In this document: piece after piece, positions 1 to 5,250 of the stretch
How positions within the stretch are numbered: the first letter of the stretch is position 1
Layout of the letters: every line of letters begins with the position of its first letter
Assembly: GCA_041687495.1 (NCBI GenBank)
Contig: JAWLBR010000137.1
Span: 1-5,250, forward strand
Reading direction: 5' to 3'
Length of the DNA stretch: 5,250 bases
Source of the DNA: JAWLBR01 sp041687495
Lineage (GTDB): Bacteria > Bacillota > Limnochordia > DTU087 > JAAYGB01
Made by a program: the position numbers and the translations under genes
The notes under the pieces: model-generated
Told to the model about the DNA's origin: nothing
What the model saw: only the letters and a program-made list of their open reading frames with translations
Databases searched by the model: none

Positions 1-674
1 ACTTCATGGGTGCTCATCAGCTGGCCGGCAAAGGTCCGGCGATGTACGACGATATTACCCACATCCCTCTCATCGTCAGGCAGCCGAACGGCAGGGGCGC
101 CGGCCGAGTGATTTCCGGCCCGGTGAGCCACATTGACCTCCTGCCTACCATCTTGGATCTGGCTGGGCTAGAGGTTCCACCTATCTTAGAGGGTGAGAGC
201 TTAGCTCCAGTGCTGCAGGGTGATCAGAATGATCCGCAGAGGGATGTCCTCATCGAGTTTAATCGGTACGAAATTGAACATGACTCGTGGGGCGGGTTTC
301 AGCCAATCCGTTGCCTGGTCGCCGGTGAGTACAAGCTGGCCATCAATCTTCTTGATGACGTCGATGAGATGTACAACCTGAAAGATGATCCCCACGAGAT
401 GGATAATCTAATCAACGACCCGGCTTCGGCCCAGGTGCGAGACCAGCTGCACGATCGGCTGCTGGACCTGATGTACCAAAAGCGGGATCCCTTTCGCGGC
501 CCGGTATGGGAGCGGCGCCCGTGGCGCAGCAGCAGACGCTTTGCATGGAACGGACTCTTTCGGCCAAGACCCAGCGATGGGTATGCTCCTTCAGTGCTGG
601 ACTACGATACGGGAATGCCCAGTAAAGGCGTCAAAGTCGAGTTTGGAGCACTGCAGCAGGAGGACGAGAACTAG
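1..674 (+). CDS. Sulfatase-family hydrolase, C-terminal part (5' end outside window)
   Basis: This is the C-terminal 223 or so residues of a sulfatase / alkaline phosphatase superfamily hydrolase, an enzyme family that cleaves sulfate (sometimes phosphate or phosphonate) esters. The reading frame is open from the first base, so the true start lies upstream; the first ATG at position 6 is internal. The opening FMGAHQLAGKG matches the family segment that follows the conserved DHG metal-binding motif. Its lysine (codon 30-32) probably corresponds to the active-site lysine. Next come IPLIVRQP and SHIDLLPTILDLAGL, both typical of the family core, and MYNLKDDPHEMDNL, the usual C-terminal 'Y(D/N)L..DP.E..NL' signature. 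The last 50 residues are arginine-rich, then hydrophilic, with LDYDTGMPSKG near the end. The formylglycine-modified Cys or Ser motif is not in view, so activity and substrate cannot be judged. The gene converges on the helicase-like gene. Family assignment is firm; sulfatase versus phosphonate monoester hydrolase is open. Confidence 0.88.
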   Translation, partial: FMGAHQLAGKGPAMYDDITHIPLIVRQPNGRGAGRVISGPVSHIDLLPTILDLAGLEVPPILEGESLAPVLQGDQNDPQRDVLIEFNRYEIEHDSWGGFQPIRCLVAGEYKLAINLLDDVDEMYNLKDDPHEMDNLINDPASAQVRDQLHDRLLDLMYQKRDPFRGPVWERRPWRSSRRFAWNGLFRPRPSDGYAPSVLDYDTGMPSKGVKVEFGALQQEDEN

Positions 675-680
675 CTGGGG

Positions 681-725
681 GCTGCCGTAAACCCAAGCGG
701 GCGTGGCAGCTCATTCGCCACGCCC
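681..725. terminator. Hairpin region between convergent genes, likely terminator
   Basis: GGGCGTGGC (699-707) pairs perfectly with GCCACGCCC (717-725), a 9-bp GC-rich stem with a 9-nt loop. It lies 24 bases after the sulfatase stop and 6 bases before the last codon of the convergent helicase-like gene. A second stem, GCTGCC (681-686) with GGCAGC (705-710), overlaps the first and cannot form at the same time. Neither side has a good T tract; the minus-strand side has only a short TTGGGTTT-like stretch. A bidirectional terminator is the simplest reading from position, but the weak tail lowers confidence. Confidence 0.5.
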
Positions 726-731
726 TGCTAC

Positions 732-1763
732 CTAGCCAGATGCGAAAGTGTAGAGACTTTTGTCTTCAGGGAGAATTTCACTGGTGCCTTCGCCAGAATA
801 GGTCAAGAACAACCGGCTGCGAGCCCGACTCACCGCAGTGTAAAGATCTGCCTTTTGGTTCATCGAGTACAGCTCTCTCGTCTCTATCGCAGAATTAGTG
901 TTGGCTTTGGGTTGCGGCAACGTGTAGATAACCAGGTCGAACTCCCGTCCCCGGGCAGATGCCGGAGTACCTAAGAAGAGTTTCTCCTGCGACTTCCCAA
1001 AGGTTGACGGCAGCCCCAGCCGGTTGGGACTTAGGCCCAGTTTACGCATTATCGGCTCAAGGCTGTCTTCCGTTTCCTGCGAGTCTACCAACACCCCTAT
1101 GGTGTGTGCACCCCGCCGTTGATGGGCCAAATTAGCGATGCAGTGCAGCTCCCTTTCCGCTGAGGTAAAGCAGATCAGCGTCGGGCGCATACCCTTAGCA
1201 AAGCTGCGATCACCTGCGCTGGGAGTGGGCTTCTCCGTCAGTTTGCTGTGGACTGCCTCCACCAGCCGGGCAATGGGCACAGTATTCCGCAGATTCCCTG
1301 TCATCTTGATGTTCACATTCCACGCCATCTGTTGGGTCCTCGTCTCGGGAGTTGGATAGAGATTATAGTAGGTTGGATCTGCAAAAACCGTCAGGCTGCC
1401 ATCAGGAGCGAGACTCTTGGTCAACGCCAAGAGTAGCTCCAACTTTAGCTCGTCTCCGTTGTCGACGATCACATGGTTATAGAGTCGGGCCTCGCCTAAT
1501 TCCTGCTCCACGAACTGCCGAAAAGACAGTACAGTGATGATCTGGTCGGTAAATTCTCTTAGCATGCTTTGCAGGTGTTTCGCCATGCCGTAACTGCCTG
1601 CCAGCAGCAAAACCTCACCTGAGCCGTCCGACTGCAGTTGCGCAGCCCGATGAACGGCAGCCGTTGATTTACCGCACCCCGCCGGCCCTTCCACCAAAAA
1701 AGTGCCTCTGCCAGGAAGTGCGGCAACAAGCTCCTGACTTTGGGAAAGGTGCAGATTTTTCAT
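732..1763 (-). CDS. Compact UvrD/Rep-like superfamily 1 helicase-type ATPase, degenerate motifs
   Basis: The product (343 residues from ATG 1763) has the motif order of an SF1 helicase: a Q-motif-like LSQSQ at residues 7-11, Walker A GPAGCGKST (26-34), a motif II position VIVDNGDEL (98-106), a motif III position FADPTYYNLYP (127-137), NLRNT (157-161) as in motif IV, TPASARGREFD (266-276) as motif V, and LYTAVSRAR (307-315) as motif VI with its arginines. It has room only for the two RecA-like domains; 1B and 2B inserts are absent, and family members are often longer than 500 residues. In motif II the catalytic glutamate expected after the aspartate is Asn102, and the motif III glutamine is missing, so hydrolysis or unwinding may be impaired. 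ATG 1763 is chosen because a run of seven G lies 6 nt upstream and the Q motif follows directly; TTG 1793 is an in-frame alternative adding 10 residues. No partner gene is adjacent. The family call is good; the function is unknown. Confidence 0.82.
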   Translation of the reverse strand: MKNLHLSQSQELVAALPGRGTFLVEGPAGCGKSTAAVHRAAQLQSDGSGEVLLLAGSYGMAKHLQSMLREFTDQIITVLSFRQFVEQELGEARLYNHVIVDNGDELKLELLLALTKSLAPDGSLTVFADPTYYNLYPTPETRTQQMAWNVNIKMTGNLRNTVPIARLVEAVHSKLTEKPTPSAGDRSFAKGMRPTLICFTSAERELHCIANLAHQRRGAHTIGVLVDSQETEDSLEPIMRKLGLSPNRLGLPSTFGKSQEKLFLGTPASARGREFDLVIYTLPQPKANTNSAIETRELYSMNQKADLYTAVSRARSRLFLTYSGEGTSEILPEDKSLYTFASG

Positions 1764-1803
1764 ACCAGTCCCCCCCAACTTGGGCCCAGCCAACCCTTCT
1801 GGC

Positions 1804-1813
1804 TTGGCGCCAA
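1804..1813. promoter_or_regulatory. Perfect 10-bp palindrome TTGGCGCCAA upstream of helicase-like gene
   Basis: TTGGCGCCAA is its own reverse complement. It sits 40 bases upstream of the helicase-like ATG, downstream (on the minus strand) of a TAGAAT box at about 1831-1836 that resembles a -10 element but has no matching -35. The position suits an operator in the 5' leader, but palindromes of this length occur by chance, so this is tentative. Confidence 0.2.
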
Positions 1814-1849
1814 ACTCCTCAGCTTGGTTAATTCTATACAGCTGGATGA

Positions 1850-1866
1850 GTTATCCCCTGCATAAC
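1850..1866. promoter_or_regulatory. Dyad GTTAT-N7-ATAAC upstream of helicase-like gene
   Basis: GTTAT (1850-1854) and ATAAC (1862-1866) are perfect inverted repeats around the 7-base spacer CCCCTGC. The dyad lies between the helicase-like gene and the weak divergent ORF at 1923, where a regulator of either could bind. No known operator consensus was recognised. Confidence 0.2.
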
Positions 1867-1922
1867 ATCCACTGATTGTTCTGGAGATTTGGCACTACCA
1901 ACTGCAGGTGTGAGGACGAAGT

Positions 1923-2084
1923 ATGAGTGTAAGCCGCGGACTTGGCGTCTTGTTTCGGTATGATGATGCGGCAGATGGCCGGATTTCGGCGAAGACGTCT
2001 TTGTTTCTTTGCAGGATTGGGAGGATTCGGGGACCATCTGAGGGAATACATGCTAATAGCAAACACCCCGAGAAGCACTTCTAA
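1923..2084 (+). CDS. Doubtful small ORF, 53 residues
   Basis: An ATG at 1923 opens a 53-codon frame ending at TAA 2082-2084. A GAGGA sequence at 1912-1916 lies 6 nt upstream, which is good ribosome binding spacing and the main reason to list it. The predicted peptide begins MSVSRGLGVLFRYDD, is basic, and has no signal peptide, clear membrane segment or motif that I recognise. A small stem (2095-2112) and the large stem-loop at 2131-2164 follow it in the plus direction. With no recognised family and no clear promoter, it may well be a chance frame. Confidence 0.15.
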   Translation: MSVSRGLGVLFRYDDAADGRISAKTSLFLCRIGRIRGPSEGIHANSKHPEKHF

Positions 2085-2130
2085 TGATCATATAATTGCC
2101 GGTTGCGGCAATACCTCAACCTCCTAGATT

Positions 2131-2164
2131 GAGTGCCGGTGTCTCCCACAAGACACCGGCACTC
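2131..2164. terminator. Perfect 14-bp stem-loop, terminator downstream of pepT
   Basis: GAGTGCCGGTGTCT (2131-2144) pairs base for base with AGACACCGGCACTC (2151-2164) around the 6-nt loop CCCACA. It starts 10 bases beyond the pepT stop codon on the minus strand, the usual place for an intrinsic terminator. The sequence after the stem is only modestly T-containing on either strand, so it is not a textbook Rho-independent site. It could also act as a bidirectional terminator or a 3' end that stabilises the mRNA. Confidence 0.65.
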
Positions 2165-2174
2165 TACATTTCCG

Positions 2175-3401
2175 CTACCGAGCGTACAGCTCAGCGATCT
2201 TGACTATAACTGCAACGGCTTTCTCCATGGCGAAAGTCGGGATAAACTCGTACTTACCGTGAAAAGCATGTCCCCCACCAAAGAGGTTTGGACACGGCAA
2301 ACCCATGTATGACAGGCGCGCCCCATCTGTCCCGCCCCGCACTGGTACCACCACCGGCGCGATTCCCAGGGACTGCATGGCTTCCTCGGCAATCCTAACA
2401 ACGTGTTGAACCGGCTCAATCTTCTCTTTCATGTTGTAGTACTGATCCTCAATTGCCACAGAGAAGATACTGCGCCCATACTTCTGGTTCAACGAGTGAG
2501 CTGCAGCCTGCATCACCTGCTTGCGATGCTCAAACGAAGCCCAGTCAAAGTCGCGGATAATGTAACTCATAGTTGTCGTCTCTACATTCCCGCTGATATT
2601 CGTTAAGTGGTAGAAGCCCTCATAGCCTTCTGTATGGGCAGGTGTCTCGTTGGCGGGAAGCTGGGCCATATACTCAGCAGCCAAGAGCATCGAATTGAGC
2701 ATCTTGTCCTTGGCAGTTCCAGGGTGCACGCTTTCCCCTTGGACGAACACCTTGGCTTTGGCCGCGTTGAAGTTCTCGTACTCCAGCTCACCGATGGGGC
2801 CACCATCTAGCGTGTACGCAAAATCGGCGCCGAAGCCGGATACATCAAAATGGTCAGCACCTCGCCCAATCTCTTCATCGGGCGTAAAGGCAACACAGAT
2901 CTTGCCATGGGGAATCTCGGGATGCTCAATCAGATACTCCACGGCGGTGATGATCTCAGCGATCCCGGCCTTGTCATCGGCACCGAGCAGTGTAGTTCCG
3001 TCTGTCGTAATCAAGGTCTTGCCTACATACTCGTTCAGCTCCGGGAACTCCTCAGGAGAAAGGGTTATGCCCTTCTCGCTACTCAGGACAATATCTCCGC
3101 CTGGGTAGTCCTGAATGATCTGAGGCTTAACGCCCTCCCCGGGCATATCTGAGCTGGTGTCCATGTGGGCGATGAACCCAATGGCCGGCACCTGCTCCTT
3201 GGTGGTATTGGCGGAGAGCACACCGTACACGTAGCCCGTCTCGGTTAGGCGGACATTCTCCAATCCTAGTTCCTCAAGTTCTTTCTTGAGTGCCTCACCC
3301 AAAACCAACTGCCCCGAGGTGCTGGGAGATGCATCCGAATTCTCATCTGATTGTGTGTTGTACTCTACGTACTGCAAAAACCGTTCGACAACCCTTGACA
3401 T
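2175..3401 (-). CDS. pepT: Peptidase T (tripeptide aminopeptidase)
   Basis: PepT is a cytoplasmic dinuclear zinc aminopeptidase of family M20B that removes the N-terminal residue from tripeptides. The 408 residues match the usual length (about 408-410). Family metal and catalytic residues are all present: His79 and Asp81 in AHMDTSSD, Asp142 in GADDKAG, Glu176 and Glu177 in TPDEEIGRG, Asp199 in TLDGG, and His381 in HAFHGKYEF. VRGGTDGARLSYMGLP near residues 354-369 is also typical of PepT. The middle part, about 210-325, is the dimerisation lid, with SVHPGTAKDKMLNS at 224-237. The ATG at 3401 has AGGAGG at 3408-3413, 6 nt upstream. It lies 69 bases downstream of dgoD in the same direction, with a hairpin between, and ends in a strong stem-loop. 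It likely recycles peptides to amino acids. The assignment is firm. Confidence 0.96.
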   Translation of the reverse strand: MSRVVERFLQYVEYNTQSDENSDASPSTSGQLVLGEALKKELEELGLENVRLTETGYVYGVLSANTTKEQVPAIGFIAHMDTSSDMPGEGVKPQIIQDYPGGDIVLSSEKGITLSPEEFPELNEYVGKTLITTDGTTLLGADDKAGIAEIITAVEYLIEHPEIPHGKICVAFTPDEEIGRGADHFDVSGFGADFAYTLDGGPIGELEYENFNAAKAKVFVQGESVHPGTAKDKMLNSMLLAAEYMAQLPANETPAHTEGYEGFYHLTNISGNVETTTMSYIIRDFDWASFEHRKQVMQAAAHSLNQKYGRSIFSVAIEDQYYNMKEKIEPVQHVVRIAEEAMQSLGIAPVVVPVRGGTDGARLSYMGLPCPNLFGGGHAFHGKYEFIPTFAMEKAVAVIVKIAELYAR

Positions 3402-3407
3402 ACATAT

Positions 3408-3415
3408 CCTCCTCT
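3408..3415 (-). promoter_or_regulatory. Ribosome binding site of pepT
   Basis: On the minus strand the sequence reads AGAGGAGG followed by ATATGT and then ATG. It is a near-perfect Shine-Dalgarno match at 6-nt spacing and fixes the pepT start at 3401. Confidence 0.85.
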
Positions 3416-3441
3416 AAAACAGGGCCTAAGTACCTCTCGAA

Positions 3442-3466
3442 ACGGGCCCACCAGATGGGGGCCCGT
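3442..3466 (-). terminator. GC-rich hairpin between dgoD and pepT
   Basis: ACGGGCCC (3442-3449) pairs perfectly with GGGCCCGT (3459-3466); two further C-G pairs are possible inside the loop with an A bulge. On the minus strand it begins 4 bases after the dgoD stop and is followed by TTTCGAGAGG, a very short T run. It is best read as a dgoD terminator, possibly leaky. No convincing promoter was found in the roughly 40 bases between it and pepT, so part of pepT expression may come from read-through. Confidence 0.55.
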
Positions 3467-3470
3467 CTTC

Positions 3471-4619
3471 CTACCACTCTGCTACTGTACCGTCATGGCG
3501 GCGCCACACTGGATTCCTCCAGTTATGTCCTTCCTGTGCCGCCTCAGTCACCTTATCCTCATTGACCTCTATTCCCAACCCGGGTGCTTCCGGCAGTTGT
3601 ACGTAACCATCACTGTATCGGAAGACTTTGGGGTCTTTGAGATAGTCCAGCAAGTCGCTTCCCTGATTGTAGTGGATTCCCAGGCTCTGCTCCTGAATAA
3701 CGGCATTTGGACTGCATCCGTCAACCTGTAGACACGCCGCCAGCGCAATGGGGCCCAGTGGGCAGTGAGGGGCCAGAGCGACATCGTATGCCTCGGCCAT
3801 GGCAGCGATCTTACGCACCTCCAAGATACCGCCGGCGTGGGAGACGTCGGGCTGAATGATGTCTACGTAGCCATCAGCCAGCAGCTGTTTGAAGTCCCAT
3901 CGGGTAAACATCCGTTCCCCTGTTGCAATGGGAATAGAAGTCAGATTGGCAATGTCACGCAATGCCTCATTGTTCTCGGGTAGAACTGGCTCTTCAATGA
4001 ACATGGGATGCAGGGGCTCCAATTCCTTGGCAAGAATTTTCGCCATGGACTTGGTCACCCGACCATGGAAATCAATGCCGATCCCAAGTCCGTGTCCCCC
4101 AACCTCTCGCACAGCTGCAACCCGATCTACTACCTCCTGTACTTTGGCGAAGGAGTCTATGTAATGGGTCTCCTCGGTGGCATTCATCTTGACGGCGGTG
4201 AAACCGGCCTTCATCTGCTGCTGGGCAGCAGCGGCGACATCGTGGGGGCGATCTCCCCCAATCCAGTTATACACCTGCACCCTATCTCTAGCCCTACCTC
4301 CGAGCAGTTCATAGACGGGAGCATTATAGTACTTGCCTTTAATATCCCACAAGGCTTGCTCTATACCCGAGAGAGCACTGGTCAACACCGGACCTCCCCG
4401 GTAGAAGCCTGCTCTGTACAGCACCTGCCAGTGATCCTCGATTCTCAGCGGATCTTTGCCGATCAGATATTCGGACATTTCGTTGACTGCAGCTTGTACT
4501 GTTGCGGCCCTGCCCTCAACAATAGGCTCCCCCCAACCAACCAGCCCGTTATCGATTTCCATACGGAGAAACAACCAACGGGGTTTGACCATAAAGGTGT
4601 CCATGCGTTCAATTTTCAT
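3471..4619 (-). CDS. dgoD: D-galactonate dehydratase
   Basis: This enolase-superfamily enzyme removes water from D-galactonate to give 2-keto-3-deoxy-D-galactonate, the first catabolic step of the De Ley-Doudoroff galactonate route, in the cytoplasm with Mg2+. From ATG 4619 it has 382 residues, the length I recall for E. coli DgoD. The key residues fall at the same numbers: Mg ligands Asp183 (GIDFHG), Glu209 (FIEEP) and Glu235 (GERMF), with His185 and His285 (APHCPLGP) as acid-base residues. N-terminal WLFLRMEIDNG and VGWGEPIVEGRA, then YRAGFYRGGP, and C-terminal WRNPVWRRHDGTVAEW also resemble DgoD closely. The codon before ATG is TTG (4622); AAGGAGG at 4630-4636 lies 10 nt from ATG but 7 nt from TTG, so initiation at TTG, one residue longer, is possible. 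Its promoter is not obvious. sdaAB runs divergently and pepT follows. Other acid-sugar dehydratases of the family are the only real alternative. Confidence 0.93.
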   Translation of the reverse strand: MKIERMDTFMVKPRWLFLRMEIDNGLVGWGEPIVEGRAATVQAAVNEMSEYLIGKDPLRIEDHWQVLYRAGFYRGGPVLTSALSGIEQALWDIKGKYYNAPVYELLGGRARDRVQVYNWIGGDRPHDVAAAAQQQMKAGFTAVKMNATEETHYIDSFAKVQEVVDRVAAVREVGGHGLGIGIDFHGRVTKSMAKILAKELEPLHPMFIEEPVLPENNEALRDIANLTSIPIATGERMFTRWDFKQLLADGYVDIIQPDVSHAGGILEVRKIAAMAEAYDVALAPHCPLGPIALAACLQVDGCSPNAVIQEQSLGIHYNQGSDLLDYLKDPKVFRYSDGYVQLPEAPGLGIEVNEDKVTEAAQEGHNWRNPVWRRHDGTVAEW

Positions 4620-4629
4620 CAAAGCGCGG

Positions 4630-4636
4630 CCTCCTT
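4630..4636 (-). promoter_or_regulatory. Ribosome binding site of dgoD with tandem TTG-ATG start
   Basis: The minus strand reads AAGGAGG, then CCGCGCT, then TTG ATG. The spacing is 7 nt to TTG (4622) and 10 nt to ATG (4619). The Shine-Dalgarno match is strong; it does not by itself decide between the two start codons, which differ by one residue. Confidence 0.8.
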
Positions 4637-4770
4637 ACGAGACGATGGAATATGCTCCTTTTTCGCTATCAAGGCTGCAACTACCTTTGTTTTCCAGGAC
4701 AATCGAGCACTTGCCAGTAGGTTGCGCCAAGTCCAGGCAAAATGCCCGTGAATTCTCTCTCTTAAAGCGG

Positions 4771-4776
4771 TACAAT
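4771..4776 (+). promoter_or_regulatory. Possible -10 box of the sdaAB promoter
   Basis: TACAAT matches the sigma-70/sigma-A -10 consensus at five of six positions and lies 36 bases before the TTG start of sdaAB. A transcript would begin near 4783, leaving a leader of about 30 nt. The -35 region at the right distance (about 4748-4753, GTGAAT) matches poorly, so this is a tentative weak or activator-dependent promoter. Confidence 0.35.
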
Positions 4777-4781
4777 ATGAG

Positions 4782-4795
4782 AAGCAACATTGCTT
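4782..4795. promoter_or_regulatory. Perfect dyad AAGCAA-CA-TTGCTT at the sdaAB promoter
   Basis: AAGCAA (4782-4787) and TTGCTT (4790-4795) are perfect inverted repeats around CA. The dyad starts 5 bases after the -10-like TACAAT, covering the expected transcription start of sdaAB, and stands in the dgoD-sdaAB divergent region. This is where a repressor would bind; in RNA it could form only a strained small hairpin. No regulator family is recognised from the sequence. Confidence 0.35.
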
Positions 4796-4812
4796 GACGG
4801 GGAGAGAGATTC

Positions 4813-5250
4813 TTGGCGAATATATTTGACATCATCGGGCCCATCATGGTTGGCCCTTCCAGTTCGCATACCGCTGGAGCGGCTAGGTTAGGAAAGATCA
4901 CCAGAGTTCTACTCGGGGATCTTCCCGCCAACGCTGAGATCCAGCTCCACGGTTCATTTGCCCGGACATACCAGGGGCACGGGACTGACAAGGCGATCAT
5001 TGGCGGCCTGTTAGGTTATGCTCCAGATGACTTGCGCATTCGGGACAGTTTGATCCACGCCCGGGCAGCTGGCTTTAGGTACCGTTTTGAACCAACGGAT
5101 CTTGGAGACGTTCATCCCAATACGGCCCTGATTGCTCTGACCGGTCAATCTGGCAGGTCTGTACGGGTTCTGGGTTCATCAGTGGGGGGCGGTAAGGTGA
5201 AGATCCGTCGAGTTAACGACCTGGACGTGGAGTTCACCGGCGAATACAAC
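4813..5250 (+). CDS. sdaAB: L-serine dehydratase, iron-sulfur-dependent, beta subunit (3' end outside window)
   Basis: This is the N-terminal 146 residues of the beta subunit of the two-chain [4Fe-4S] L-serine dehydratase, which deaminates L-serine to pyruvate and ammonia in the cytoplasm. The frame is open to the window end, with roughly a third of the usual 220 or so residues missing, including the C-terminal ACT-like domain. Visible signatures are MVGPSSSHTAGA (12-23), HGSFA (46-50), GHGTDKAIIGGLLG (55-68), PDDLRI (71-76) and HPNTA (101-105). The start is TTG 4813: GGAG at 4801-4804 lies 8 nt upstream and homologues begin just before this 'FDIIGP' segment. The first in-frame ATG (4846) would cut off conserved residues. 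The cluster-binding cysteines belong to the alpha subunit, sdaAA, which I would expect directly downstream. It is divergent from dgoD, with a possible promoter and dyad in the 193-base gap. Confidence in the family is high. Confidence 0.93.
   Translation, partial: MANIFDIIGPIMVGPSSSHTAGAARLGKITRVLLGDLPANAEIQLHGSFARTYQGHGTDKAIIGGLLGYAPDDLRIRDSLIHARAAGFRYRFEPTDLGDVHPNTALIALTGQSGRSVRVLGSSVGGGKVKIRRVNDLDVEFTGEYN

Larger units (their letters stand above)
1764..2130. other. Gap of about 370 bases without a confident gene
   Basis: All longer frames here give low-complexity or unrecognisable translations, so I treat the stretch as intergenic. It contains the upstream region of the helicase-like gene, with two dyads (1804-1813 and 1850-1866), a weak 53-codon ORF on the plus strand (1923-2084), a short palindrome AGAAG-CA-CTTCT (2071-2082), and a 7-bp stem with a 4-nt loop (2095-2112). 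No tRNA, repeat family or insertion sequence end was recognised. It could be decayed coding sequence, but no frame resembles a known protein. Confidence 0.6.

Noticed and set aside
1851..1859. TTATCCCCT, similar to a DnaA box
   Set aside because: It matches only part of the TTATNCACA consensus, stands alone, and has no origin-type context.
1834..2078. Two overlapping minus-strand frames of 67 and 75 codons in the gap
   Set aside because: No ribosome binding site of note, no motif, and biased composition; neither resembles a known protein.
2091..2096. Exact TATAAT on the plus strand
   Set aside because: No -35 element at a suitable distance, and only the stem-loops follow, with no plus-strand gene to drive.
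2109..2125. AGGAGG on the minus strand 8 nt before a TTG
   Set aside because: The TTG frame is only seven codons before TGA; an orphan match downstream of the pepT stem-loop.
2650..3108. Open frame of 152 codons on the plus strand opposite pepT
   Set aside because: Antisense shadow of pepT; serine- and proline-rich translation with no family resemblance.
4693..4740. Repeated TCCAGG-CAA segments (near 4693 and 4732)
   Set aside because: Very short, imperfect, and only two copies; within chance expectation.
4008..4751. Long open frame (247 codons) on the plus strand opposite dgoD
   Set aside because: It is antisense to a well-supported dgoD, its translation resembles no known protein, and it runs past the dgoD start into the divergent gap.
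4635..5000. Minus-strand frame of 121 codons over the dgoD-sdaAB gap and the sdaAB start
   Set aside because: It overlaps conserved sdaAB codons on the other strand, and its translation shows no recognisable family.
1..5250. Defence island, CRISPR array, mobile element or new multi-gene system
   Set aside because: No repeat array, transposase, integrase, toxin pair or cluster of unknown genes is present; apart from the helicase-like gene all genes are ordinary metabolic enzymes.

Overview
The window looks like chromosomal DNA from a fermentative member of the Bacillota (Firmicutes), perhaps a clostridial or Limnochordia-like lineage. Three things point there: strong AGGAGG-type ribosome binding sites, a likely TTG start, and a serine dehydratase of the separate-subunit type that is usual in Firmicutes. 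By eye the base composition is balanced to slightly GC-rich. The lineage is an inference; there is no rRNA or other marker gene here.

Layout from left to right. (1) 1-674, plus strand: the 3' part of a sulfatase-family hydrolase whose catalytic N-terminal half lies outside the window. (2) 675-731: a short convergent gap with two overlapping hairpins. (3) 732-1763, minus strand: a compact superfamily 1 helicase-like ATPase with odd motifs II and III. (4) 1764-2174: about 410 bases without a confident gene, holding dyads, one weak 53-codon ORF and, at its right end, a perfect 14-bp stem-loop that probably terminates pepT. (5) 2175-3401, minus strand: pepT, peptidase T. (6) 3402-3470: a GC-rich hairpin and the pepT ribosome binding site. 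(7) 3471-4619, minus strand: dgoD, D-galactonate dehydratase. (8) 4620-4812: a divergent intergenic region with a -10-like box and a perfect dyad. (9) 4813-5250, plus strand: the 5' part of sdaAB, the beta subunit of iron-sulfur L-serine dehydratase, cut by the window end.

The genes are consistent with use of scavenged nutrients. PepT releases amino acids from tripeptides, serine dehydratase turns serine into pyruvate and ammonia, and galactonate dehydratase opens the De Ley-Doudoroff route from galactonate to pyruvate and glyceraldehyde-3-phosphate. The sulfatase may remove sulfate from sulfated sugars. dgoD and pepT lie in the same direction and may share transcripts; sdaAB is divergent from dgoD. 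This grouping is loose and no complete pathway is present.

I found no mobile element, CRISPR array, RNA gene or recognisable new multi-gene system. The most unusual item is the small helicase-like gene, which keeps Walker A and the 2A motifs but lacks the usual catalytic glutamate of motif II.
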